Origin: CAZSLC01 sp964607675
Lineage (GTDB): Bacteria; Bacteroidota; Bacteroidia; Bacteroidales; UBA932
NCBI GenBank assembly: GCA_964607675.1
Contig: CAZSLC010000001.1
Location: 109,401 to 173,400, forward strand
Direction: 5' to 3'
Length of the DNA: 64,000 nucleotides
The position numbers and the translations under genes were made by a program. Below, in pieces: positions 16,131 to 24,466 of the stretch; within the stretch, counting starts at the first letter, position 1, and each line of letters begins with the position of its first letter. The notes below the pieces were generated by a model. The model was not told the origin of the DNA. It worked only from the letters and a program-made list of their open reading frames with translations, and did no database searches.

Positions 16131-17135
16131 ATGGATAAAAAGGATTATAAAAATGTATTCGTTTTTGCAGAGCAGAGAGAAGGTGTTATTCAATCTGTTG
16201 CTCTTGAGCTAATAGGAAAATCAACAGACCTTGCAAAATCGCTTGGAGAAAAGGTCGTAGCAGTATTGCTCGGCGATAAGATCAGCTCTCAAGCACAAAC
16301 CCTTGTAGAGTATGGAGCTGATGAGGTTATCTGTGTAGATCACCCATTTTTGAAAGACTATCTTACTGAGCAATACTCTCAAGTTATTTATCAAGTTATT
16401 ACAGCATTTAGACCCAGTGTATTTTTGTTTGGAGCCACTACTATAGGAAGAGATCTTGGACCACGTCTATCTGCTCGTCTTGCAACGGGATTAACTGCTG
16501 ACTGCACAAAACTGGAAATTTCTGAGGATAAAGAGTTGATGATGACTCGTCCAGCATTTGGTGGCAACCTAATGGCTACAATTATGTGCTCGAACAATCG
16601 CCCTCAAATGTCAACAGTAAGGCCTGGTGTTATGCAAAAATTGCATAGGGTAGCAGGTCGTAAGGGATCAATAATTACTTTCGAACCAAAATTTGATGAG
16701 TCAAAGTTTAAAGTTAAGCTCATCAAGAAAGTAAAAGAGGATAAAGGATTGATTGATATCACTGAAGCAAAAGTATTGGTTTCAGGAGGTAGAGGTATTG
16801 GATGCAAGGAGTGCTTTGAGAAACTTCGTGAATTTGCTGATGTGATAGGGGCGGAGGTATCTTCATCGAGAGCCATGGTAGATGCTGGAGTCATGCCTCA
16901 TGAACGCCAGGTGGGACAAACAGGTAAAACAGTAAGACCTGATATCTATTTTGCCCTTGGTATTTCAGGAGCTATACAACACCTCGCAGGTATGGAAGAA
17001 TCAGATTTTATTATTGCCATTAATAAAGATAAATATGCCCCAATATTTAGTGTGGCTGATATTGGAATTGTTGGAGATGCAAATAAAATTATCCCAATCC
17101 TAACCGAAAGGCTAAAGAGAGATAACAACAAATAG
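16131..17135 (+). CDS. etfA: Electron transfer flavoprotein, alpha subunit
   Basis: A 334-residue EtfA. The C-terminal FAD-binding region contains VSGGRGIGCKECFEKL, the SSRAMVDAGVM and QVGQTGKTVRP blocks, and LGISGAIQHLAGM. It carries the FAD that passes electrons to butyryl-CoA dehydrogenase. It is the last gene of the lysine operon, followed by a hairpin terminator about 20 bases downstream. Confidence 0.95.
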   Translation: MDKKDYKNVFVFAEQREGVIQSVALELIGKSTDLAKSLGEKVVAVLLGDKISSQAQTLVEYGADEVICVDHPFLKDYLTEQYSQVIYQVITAFRPSVFLFGATTIGRDLGPRLSARLATGLTADCTKLEISEDKELMMTRPAFGGNLMATIMCSNNRPQMSTVRPGVMQKLHRVAGRKGSIITFEPKFDESKFKVKLIKKVKEDKGLIDITEAKVLVSGGRGIGCKECFEKLREFADVIGAEVSSSRAMVDAGVMPHERQVGQTGKTVRPDIYFALGISGAIQHLAGMEESDFIIAINKDKYAPIFSVADIGIVGDANKIIPILTERLKRDNNK

Positions 17136-17153
17136 CATTTGTATTCAGTGAAT

Positions 17154-17190
17154 AAAAAAGGGAGATTATGAAAGTCTCCCTTTTTTTTAA
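17154..17190. terminator. Bidirectional hairpin terminator between etfA and sulP
   Basis: The stem GGGAGA/TCTCCC with a short loop is flanked by A6 on the left and T8 on the right. It therefore reads as an intrinsic terminator from both strands. It separates the convergent lysine operon and the hdr-cysteate synthase-sulP operon. Confidence 0.8.
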
Positions 17191-17206
17191 TATATAATTT
17201 TCAATA

Positions 17207-18916
17207 TCATTTCTTTGAGATAATCTCATTCGCACGGGCCATTGCTGGTATAATGTGGTTATGAATATTTTCTTTTCCAATTTCTCTGTCAAAACCAGAT
17301 TTGATAAGGCTCTGATTTACATTGTCTGTAACTCCAGATAATACCATTGTAATATTCTCTTTCTTAGACCTTTTCCATAGATTTCTAAGGTTGTTTAATC
17401 CAGTAGAGTCAATAAATGGTACTTTTCTCATTCTGATTACACGTACCTTAATCTTCTTCTCTCTATTCCTATCAAGTTCATCAATTTTACTTGCAAGACC
17501 GAAAAAGAAAGGTCCCTCTATCTCATATACTTCAACTCCTTCTGGTACATCAAAATGCTCTATATCTGATAATTGAGCAGCTTCATCGCTTTCGGTTGCG
17601 GCAATATGATCATCGTTCAACACTTTTATATCAGATGTGTCAGAAACGCGTTTAACAAAGAGGACAATAGCAAGGACAACACCGACTTCGATAGCAACTG
17701 TAAGGTCAACAATGACAGTTAAGAAAAATGTTATTAACAACACTGCAACGTCTGCTTTTTCCCCCTTCAAAAGATACTTAAAAGTCCTCCATTCACTCAT
17801 ATTATAAGCAACCATTATCAATATTGCAGCAAGACAAGATAGTGGAATATATACAGCATAGGGGAGTAAAAAGAGAAATATTAATAGTAGAACCAATGCA
17901 TGAACAATACCTGCGACAGGAGTCTTTCCTCCGTTATTAATATTGGCCATTGTACGGGCAATAGCACCTGTTGCTGGTATTCCTCCGAATATAGGAGTTA
18001 TGATATTTGCAATACCCTGCCCGATTAACTCTGTATTTGAGTTGTGTTTTTTACCAGTTACACCATCTGCGACCATGGCCGCCAGCAGAGATTCAATTGC
18101 ACATAGAATGGCAATTGTAAATGCAGGTGAAAATAATTTGGTAGCATCTTCGAAGGTTATTTTAGGCATATTCGGGGATGGAACAGAAAGACCTCCAGCT
18201 AATTCAGGAAATTTGTCACCTATTGTGGTAAAAGAGATACCAGGTATCTGTAGGGCAATCACCGAGGCAACAGTCCCAACAATAATTGCAATAAGTGAAC
18301 CAGGTACTTTCTTCGTTACCTTTGACCAAAAAATAATAATTAAAAGACAAAATATTCCAAGTAACATCTCTGCGATGTTGATAGAGCCTAAATTAGAAAA
18401 ATAGCAGATCCATTGATCAACAAAACCAGAAGGGACATTTTCGATTTGTAATCCGAAAAAATCTTTGACCTGAGTAGAAAAAATAACAAGTGCAATCCCT
18501 GAGGTGAAACCCACAACGATAGGATAGGGGATAAATTTAATAATAGTTCCAATTTTAAAAATGCCCATCAATACCAACATCACCCCTGCCATAATAGTTG
18601 CAATCATCAAACCATTGAATCCATATTGCGCTACAATACCATACACAATGACAATGAAGGCACCAGTGGGACCACCTACAAGAAAATTTGAGCCACCGAA
18701 CATTGAAACAAGAAATCCAGCTACAATTGCAGTAATTAAGCCTTGCTGTGGAGTCACCCCAGATGCAATACCGAAGGCAATAGCCAATGGTAATGCTATG
18801 ATTCCTACAATAATACCAGCAATAAGGTCAGATCTAAATGTTTCCTTTGTGTATTTACCTTTTTCAAATATTTCAAAGATTTTGGGTTTAAAAACGGATA
18901 AATCGATTTTTTTCAT
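17207..18916 (-). CDS. SulP-family anion transporter with STAS domain
   Basis: A 569-residue SLC26/SulP protein. The N-terminal 400 residues form the membrane transport domain, beginning with DLIAGIIVGIIALPLAIAFG and including ASGVTPQQGL. The C-terminal 130 residues form a STAS domain with VPFIDSTGLNNL. SulP proteins carry sulfate, bicarbonate, or organic anions, and the substrate cannot be read from sequence. It is the last gene of the hdr operon, its start overlapping the cysteate synthase stop by one base. Sulfate, sulfite or a sulfonate is therefore worth considering, though bicarbonate remains possible. Confidence 0.9.
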   Translation of the reverse strand: MKKIDLSVFKPKIFEIFEKGKYTKETFRSDLIAGIIVGIIALPLAIAFGIASGVTPQQGLITAIVAGFLVSMFGGSNFLVGGPTGAFIVIVYGIVAQYGFNGLMIATIMAGVMLVLMGIFKIGTIIKFIPYPIVVGFTSGIALVIFSTQVKDFFGLQIENVPSGFVDQWICYFSNLGSINIAEMLLGIFCLLIIIFWSKVTKKVPGSLIAIIVGTVASVIALQIPGISFTTIGDKFPELAGGLSVPSPNMPKITFEDATKLFSPAFTIAILCAIESLLAAMVADGVTGKKHNSNTELIGQGIANIITPIFGGIPATGAIARTMANINNGGKTPVAGIVHALVLLLIFLFLLPYAVYIPLSCLAAILIMVAYNMSEWRTFKYLLKGEKADVAVLLITFFLTVIVDLTVAIEVGVVLAIVLFVKRVSDTSDIKVLNDDHIAATESDEAAQLSDIEHFDVPEGVEVYEIEGPFFFGLASKIDELDRNREKKIKVRVIRMRKVPFIDSTGLNNLRNLWKRSKKENITMVLSGVTDNVNQSLIKSGFDREIGKENIHNHIIPAMARANEIISKK

Positions 18917-20208
18917 TAGAAGAATAGAGATTTTATATTTTTAATTATTAAGTCTTTATCTCCGTTTGGATCAAGTATCAGATTAGGTTCGATATTGTAT
19001 GATTTATGTTTAGATTTAAGCAATTGTTCGCCACCACCAGTTACATTTAACATCACAATGTCCTCTTTTTTTATCTTTCCCAATGTAAAAGAGTTCATCA
19101 TACCTGTTATTGCAACTGCAGCAGCAGGATGAATATCAATACCCTCTAATTTCTTGAATAATTCGGATTGGGTGCAAATATCGGAATTATTTGCGATTTC
19201 CATATCACCTTTTGAATATTTAACAGCATCATATACTCCTCCAGCCAAAGAATATGGTGGTCTTCTATTAGAAAGTACTTTTGCATCAATCATTAGAGCC
19301 ATTTTTCTTGCTTCGTTCTCTTCCATGGGGAAAAGTTGGCGGCTATCAGCCTTGAAGGCGTCATACATGGGGGTAAATGGTATATTTTGGGAGGGATAAA
19401 GCCTCATTACATGGTTTCCAAATCTTCCATCTTCAATTAACCTAAGATTTGCTTCCCAAGCTGCAATGGTTCCTGTACCACTTCCGATAGCTTGAAAATA
19501 TGCATCTGGTGTCCTTCCTATGAATGTTGCTGCTGATAGCACGGTTGTTCCCATCCCGTCCCTCCTTGCAACATTTTTTGCTCCCCCTTCTTCCAAAAAT
19601 TCGGGTTCCGAAGCGATGATGGATGCAAGATGGATGGAGTCATAGTAATCACTACCTCGAGGAGAGGCAATCACCTTGACACAATCACTAATGGGATCTT
19701 TAAACCATAAGGCGTCGAGATTATCAGCGGGAACAGATAAAAGCAATGGAATATTATTGTCAGAACAAACCCTTGCAAATGCCCTCGCTGTATTTCCAGC
19801 AGAAGCCACAACAAGTATTCTTTTTTCATTCTCTTTCAATCTTGCACAAACAGAATATGCCTCAGTCTCCTTAAATGAGCAGGTACTCATATTGGCACCT
19901 ATTTCAGGCCAATATCCTGAAAATGTAATGTATAGATTATCTAAACCTATGAAAGAGGCCAGTCCTTTACTTTTATAAGTTATAGGAGAGGATGAGTTTT
20001 TGAGAACTCTGCTGATTGGCAACCAATCTGCAAATTGGTAAAATCCATAACTTTTATCCCTCAATTCTATCTGTTTCTTGTCATATATGCTCCTTATCAA
20101 AGATGGAGTTGGGGCTTGTGGATCTGATAGGTTCCAATTATCATCTTCGAATATCCTACCAGTAGAGACAGTTTGCAGTTTGTACTTAGTTGCTTTAAAT
20201 TCTTTCAT
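18916..20208 (-). CDS. Cysteate synthase
   Basis: A 430-residue PLP enzyme of the threonine synthase fold. Segments such as LYITFSGYWPE, TCSFKETEA (PLP lysine K113), GGAKNVARRDGMGT and FQAIGSGTG match what I recall of Methanosarcina cysteate synthase closely and not bacterial threonine synthases. The enzyme makes L-cysteate from O-phosphoserine and sulfite. The archaeal protein has an N-terminal zinc-ribbon-like segment; the Cys residues are absent here. In Bacteroidota cysteate feeds sulfonolipid (capnine-type) synthesis. It overlaps the Hdr fusion gene by 14 bases and sulP by one, so all are co-expressed. The function is well supported, the pathway is inferred. Confidence 0.85.
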   Translation of the reverse strand: MKEFKATKYKLQTVSTGRIFEDDNWNLSDPQAPTPSLIRSIYDKKQIELRDKSYGFYQFADWLPISRVLKNSSSPITYKSKGLASFIGLDNLYITFSGYWPEIGANMSTCSFKETEAYSVCARLKENEKRILVVASAGNTARAFARVCSDNNIPLLLSVPADNLDALWFKDPISDCVKVIASPRGSDYYDSIHLASIIASEPEFLEEGGAKNVARRDGMGTTVLSAATFIGRTPDAYFQAIGSGTGTIAAWEANLRLIEDGRFGNHVMRLYPSQNIPFTPMYDAFKADSRQLFPMEENEARKMALMIDAKVLSNRRPPYSLAGGVYDAVKYSKGDMEIANNSDICTQSELFKKLEGIDIHPAAAVAITGMMNSFTLGKIKKEDIVMLNVTGGGEQLLKSKHKSYNIEPNLILDPNGDKDLIIKNIKSLFF

Positions 20209-22012
20209 TATTGTAATTATCTATATTATTTAGTACTATTTCTGAAATATCTTTAACATTGACTGATGCCCTTGGGGTGAACGTTTTGAGGCATAATGGA
20301 CATGCCGTTACTATTGTGTCAGGGTTGTTTATCATAAGATTAGTAATAGCCGAATCTGTAATGTGTTTTCTATCCTCGAAGGATAAGGTGGTGCTACCAA
20401 TGCTTCCCCCACAGCAAATGCTCTCTTTTCCCTCTTTTTGGGCAGATACAAGATTTCCTATTGATGCGATTATATTTCTGGGCTCATTATAAATATTTGA
20501 TCCCCTTCCAAGTTCACAAGGATCATGAAATACATACTTTTTCGATCCTTTTCTTAGAGTTATTTTACCATCATTAATTAACTGATTGATATATTGTGTA
20601 TGATGTAGTAATTGAATCCCATTTAGGTTATACTCATCTTTAAATATCTTATAACATATTGGACAAGAAACTAAAAGGATTTTTGCTTCTGATGATTCTA
20701 TGATGGCTTTATTTTTATTTATCAATTCCTTTGCCTCTTTATCTTTGCCTGCCAAAAGGAGAGGCCTTCCACAACAGATGCCACCATCTTTATCCATAAA
20801 TGTGTAATCTATCCCAGCTATTGATAAAATATTGATAAGAGAGCGTGATATCACGGGGGTTAGTTGAGTCATGCACCCTCCATAGTATAATACCTTATTA
20901 TTGCTATTAATATGTGATTCATTAATATAAGAGAAGTCATTGTGGATAGATACAGGTTTGTTGTTCCTTTGTGCCAATTTAAGTCCACACGACTTTACCC
21001 CTACAGGACAAATCTCCTCGCATTTACCACACATAAGGCATTTATCAGCTATTTCAATACATTTTTTAGTATTCCTCCTCCTTAAAAATCTGATGTAATA
21101 TACAGATGAATATTTAAGATTCTTCTTCTGAGTCCCCATGGGGCAAGCATCAAGGCATAATCCACAACTTGAACAAGAGTAAATCTCCGCTTCTGCATAT
21201 CCCTTACGAGGTTGTTTCACTTTAATACCTGCATTTCTGAGCATTATCAAAAATGCCTCTGTTGGAATATGCATATATCTTGAAAAAGGCATACATATAA
21301 AAAATAGCCCAAGGGCACTTGAATATGCCCACCATGTTGGCAATATGTGGTATGTATCACTTAAAAAGTTTGAAAAAAGCAAGTACATTGGCTTGGTTAA
21401 AAAACTGCCACCACTGATACCTGCTGTAAAGCTTTCAGCTAAGAGCCTCAATGGAAAAATGGCCCATAGAGAGTACATAGCTATCCTATCTGGTAATGAT
21501 GGCTTAGTAGTTCTCCTCATCCCCAGTACTTGGGAACGAATTCTTTTGAACATAGCAAGAAAAATACCGCTAAGGACGATAAGAAGAAAGAAGTCCATTA
21601 AGAAAAAGAAGAATGCACCTTGGATAGTGTAATTGGTTTCCATTACAAAGAATCGAAAGAAAACAGGGTAATAGAGTAGCCCTGCACGATGGGGTACATA
21701 CATCCATGTCTCAATATGTCCTAATACAATAAGCATAAACCAACCAAAGGCAATGCTTGAGTGCATATATCCGAGTAATTTATTTCTCTTGAATATCTTT
21801 ACATGTATAAGAACATCGCATATAATATTCCAAAAATCTTTTAATAATATTTTAGGATTGATGAGTGAAAGGAAAAATTTCTTTCTATCATTGGATGGAA
21901 GGTGGTAAATGATACGAACAGCACCTACTATTAGATAGATAATAATGAACAACATCCCAATTAGAAACGGAAGTACAAAGTCGTTATATCCCGAAGCGAA
22001 TCTATCTAACAT
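20195..22012 (-). CDS. Membrane HdrED-like fusion: cytochrome b, two 4Fe-4S clusters, two CCG domains
   Basis: A 605-residue redox protein. Residues 1-260 hold about six membrane segments with candidate heme histidines H83, H99, H222 and H248, like NarI/HdrE. A ferredoxin domain follows with C280/C283/C286/C290 and C325/C328/C331/C335. Two complete CCG domains then occur: C380, C413-C414, C450/C453 and C499, C533-C534, C571/C574, matching the CX31-39CCX35-38CXXC spacing that binds noncubane 4Fe-4S clusters in HdrB/D. It probably exchanges electrons between menaquinone and a thiol/disulfide or sulfur substrate at the cytoplasmic face. It overlaps neighbours on both sides (11 and 14 bases). Confidence 0.85.
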   Translation of the reverse strand: MLDRFASGYNDFVLPFLIGMLFIIIYLIVGAVRIIYHLPSNDRKKFFLSLINPKILLKDFWNIICDVLIHVKIFKRNKLLGYMHSSIAFGWFMLIVLGHIETWMYVPHRAGLLYYPVFFRFFVMETNYTIQGAFFFFLMDFFLLIVLSGIFLAMFKRIRSQVLGMRRTTKPSLPDRIAMYSLWAIFPLRLLAESFTAGISGGSFLTKPMYLLFSNFLSDTYHILPTWWAYSSALGLFFICMPFSRYMHIPTEAFLIMLRNAGIKVKQPRKGYAEAEIYSCSSCGLCLDACPMGTQKKNLKYSSVYYIRFLRRRNTKKCIEIADKCLMCGKCEEICPVGVKSCGLKLAQRNNKPVSIHNDFSYINESHINSNNKVLYYGGCMTQLTPVISRSLINILSIAGIDYTFMDKDGGICCGRPLLLAGKDKEAKELINKNKAIIESSEAKILLVSCPICYKIFKDEYNLNGIQLLHHTQYINQLINDGKITLRKGSKKYVFHDPCELGRGSNIYNEPRNIIASIGNLVSAQKEGKESICCGGSIGSTTLSFEDRKHITDSAITNLMINNPDTIVTACPLCLKTFTPRASVNVKDISEIVLNNIDNYNNERI

Positions 22013-22343
22013 TGTGATTCATTTTATAAAGTGATAAAATATTGATAATGATATTTCTTGTATTGATTCCTCTAGGACAGACGATATTGCATTTGCCACA
22101 AAGCATACAAGAAGATATTTGAGAAAGGGCCTCCTTTTCTTCACCTCGGTTAAGAAGAAGAATAACCCTTCTAAAACTAATGGTAGTATATTTATTTGCA
22201 GAGCAACTTGCTGCGCATGATCCACAGGCCATACATTTTAGAATATCAGGTTCTTTATCGATCAATTGATTATATATTGTATGATCAATTGTACTGATAT
22301 CAATCGTGGAACTTGGAGAAATAGAGTAGCCAAAATCTATCAT
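22002..22343 (-). CDS. HdrC-like dicluster ferredoxin (second copy)
   Basis: A 113-residue protein with two CX2CX2CX3C motifs: C37/C40/C43/C47 and C79/C82/C85/C89, each followed by Ser or Pro. This is the two-4Fe-4S arrangement of HdrC, which bridges HdrA flavin and HdrB. The start overlaps the hdrA stop by one base and the end overlaps the membrane fusion gene by 11 bases. It probably serves the downstream HdrED-like protein, making the second half of a duplicated C-B set. Confidence 0.82.
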   Translation of the reverse strand: MIDFGYSISPSSTIDISTIDHTIYNQLIDKEPDILKCMACGSCAASCSANKYTTISFRRVILLLNRGEEKEALSQISSCMLCGKCNIVCPRGINTRNIIINILSLYKMNHNVR

Positions 22344-23368
22344 TACAATTTGTTTAATGTTGTCAGATAATTATGAATGGCAAGTGCAGCAGCTCTCGCC
22401 TCTGCAAGTGATTCAGGAAGAGTTTTAGGACCAGTACAAGCTCCTGCATAAAATAGTCCATCAGTAGATGATTCGTGAATAGATAAAATTGGATCTTTAC
22501 TTTTTAAAAATCCATCTTCAGCAATGGGAACAGAGAGCATTTTAGCAATTTTATTTGTTTCGGGATTTGCCGCCATTCCTGCCATTAGCACCAGAAGATC
22601 TAGGGAGACTTTGATCGGTTTTGAAGAGAGGGTGTCTTCAGCTTTGATAATCAATCTCCCATCAAAACCTTCACCAACCTCAGATACCCTTCCCCTTATG
22701 AATTGTATTCCGTAATCTTTTTGGGCCTCAAGGTACATATCTTCAAAATATCTTCCGAACATACGTAAATCCATGTAGAAACAATATATATTGGCATTTG
22801 GAAACAATTGTTTCATTTCACATGCCTGTTTAACTGCTGTGGCGCAACATACCTTGGAGCAGTGTCTGTTTCCAACCTTTTCATCTCTTGAACCGACACA
22901 ATGGACGAAGCCTATATCTTTTAAATCACCGAATATCATTTTGTCTTTATTCGAAAAATACTCTTCTAAATCGCTGTTTGTTATGACAGAGTTATATATT
23001 CCGTATCCGTACTCTTCCTTTTTTTCTGCTTTGAAAAGTTCAAATCCAGTAGTAAGAAGTAGAGCATCAGCGACTACTGAGACACCATTGGAAAGAATAA
23101 TATTAAATGATCGATTGAGTTTATTAATTGAAGATATCTCTGTATTTACAAACCATTTAGTGTTGTCAATACCTTTTGAGAGTGTATCCAACATTTTTTT
23201 TGCACTCTCCCCTGTTGGAAATAATCGATCCCATTTTGCAAGATGACCACCTAAATAGTTCTCTTTTTCAATTAGAAAAGGGGTATAACCCAAATTTGAG
23301 AGTAGGGTAGCAGCTTCAATTCCACTTGGACCACCACCAATGATTACAATATTTTTACCTTGTTGCAT
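22343..23368 (-). CDS. Short HdrA-like flavoprotein
   Basis: A 341-residue FAD-binding protein. The Rossmann motif is VIIGGGPSGIEAA at the N-terminus, and the HdrA-type Cys set is C157, C170, C174 and C175 in HCVGSR...HCSKVCCATAVKQA. The C-terminal YAGACTGPKTLPESLAEA closes the FAD fold. Methanogen HdrA is about twice as long, with N- and C-terminal ferredoxin modules. Both are missing here, so this resembles the short HdrA of QmoA/sHdr-type complexes. It would be the flavin hub joining the HdrC proteins. Fourteen bases separate it from hdrB. Confidence 0.85.
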   Translation of the reverse strand: MQQGKNIVIIGGGPSGIEAATLLSNLGYTPFLIEKENYLGGHLAKWDRLFPTGESAKKMLDTLSKGIDNTKWFVNTEISSINKLNRSFNIILSNGVSVVADALLLTTGFELFKAEKKEEYGYGIYNSVITNSDLEEYFSNKDKMIFGDLKDIGFVHCVGSRDEKVGNRHCSKVCCATAVKQACEMKQLFPNANIYCFYMDLRMFGRYFEDMYLEAQKDYGIQFIRGRVSEVGEGFDGRLIIKAEDTLSSKPIKVSLDLLVLMAGMAANPETNKIAKMLSVPIAEDGFLKSKDPILSIHESSTDGLFYAGACTGPKTLPESLAEARAAALAIHNYLTTLNKL

Positions 23369-23382
23369 AAGTTGAAATCTAA

Positions 23383-24453
23383 TTAAAAGAGTTTGATATT
23401 TGATGGAAGTTTAGGCATACCTATATTTTTTCCATTTGGGCCTAAATATTTTTTAGAAGGATCATACTTTACCCCTATTTTGTCTAAAAGAGGTTCAACA
23501 GCCACTTGGTGCAGCTGAAGGCCGATATCCCAAGGGTCAAATCCCATTACAAGGCCAGAAACTTCTTCAAAACTTAATACTGGTATACCATAACCATTTT
23601 TTCCATATGTTTTTCCAGTAGTCTCTGCGATAACGTATTGCCACCTATCCATAAAATAATTGCATCCTGGACAGTTGGTAATTATCATATCTGGTTCATA
23701 TGGTTCCATGGATTCAAATTTCTTATGGGTATTGGAGATAGAATATCCCCGATTTGCTTTGACAATGTATTGTCTGAATCCAAAACCACAACAGTGCCTT
23801 CTTTCTGGATAATCAATGATCTCACCACCTAACGATTCTACTAAACCACTTAGGACACATGGGTATTCTGATCCACCGAACGATTTGGATGGAAACATCT
23901 TCGAATAGTGACATCCGATATGCTCAACAACTTTAATAGGGGCTCCAGTAGAAATATTCGTAAATCTGTATTTAGCTCTCTCTGCTATTTGATTTCTAAA
24001 TTTGTATGTAAAATCGCTTGTGTGTACTAAAAAATCGGGAATATCAAATTCTCGTTTACAAGATTGCCATAAGAGTTCTCTAATTTTTGTCAAAAGTTCA
24101 GGGAACTCTCTCCACATTTCTATAATTTCTGTATGAATACCAAAAGATGTAACGCAAGATACTGCATAATTCTTATATCCAGCCTCTTTCATTAGTGAAA
24201 ACTGCCTTGCAACAATGGTCATTATGGTCTCTTGAGGGATTGAGTCGCAGTGATAAGCAATACCGCCACATGTAGTATGCCTCTCATCTTCAAAAAAATC
24301 TTTGTGAAGTTCGTTTCTAAGCACATCAAGTAAGACCCTTTCGGCAGCAGGGAAAAAACTCTGTCTTATACAACTTCTTGCGAAAAAATAGTTATCATCT
24401 GGTATATCTTTTTGAAAATCAGACCATATTCTTTGTTTACCTTTTTGTATCAT
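23383..24453 (-). CDS. HdrB-like CCG-domain protein
   Basis: A 356-residue protein with two CCG-type halves. The C-terminal one is complete: C181, C221-C222, C261 and C264 (HCCGFGF; NCPGC). The N-terminal one is degenerate: C28, T61-C62 in place of CC, C100 and S103 in place of the last Cys. So probably one noncubane 4Fe-4S cluster is bound normally and the other site is altered. The C-terminal tail of about 60 residues is extra. It sits between hdrC and hdrA, as expected for the catalytic partner of an HdrABC-like complex. Confidence 0.82.
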   Translation of the reverse strand: MIQKGKQRIWSDFQKDIPDDNYFFARSCIRQSFFPAAERVLLDVLRNELHKDFFEDERHTTCGGIAYHCDSIPQETIMTIVARQFSLMKEAGYKNYAVSCVTSFGIHTEIIEMWREFPELLTKIRELLWQSCKREFDIPDFLVHTSDFTYKFRNQIAERAKYRFTNISTGAPIKVVEHIGCHYSKMFPSKSFGGSEYPCVLSGLVESLGGEIIDYPERRHCCGFGFRQYIVKANRGYSISNTHKKFESMEPYEPDMIITNCPGCNYFMDRWQYVIAETTGKTYGKNGYGIPVLSFEEVSGLVMGFDPWDIGLQLHQVAVEPLLDKIGVKYDPSKKYLGPNGKNIGMPKLPSNIKLF

Positions 24454-24466
24454 AATATTGGTTCAA

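Noticed and set aside
17943..18404. A 153-residue open frame antisense to sulP
   Set aside because: A shadow of the SulP membrane domain; the residue pattern mirrors the hydrophobic codons of the real gene.
18916..20208. The PLP enzyme as a threonine synthase
   Set aside because: The lysine motif TCSFKETEA and the FSGYWPE and NVARRDGMGT segments are those of cysteate synthase.
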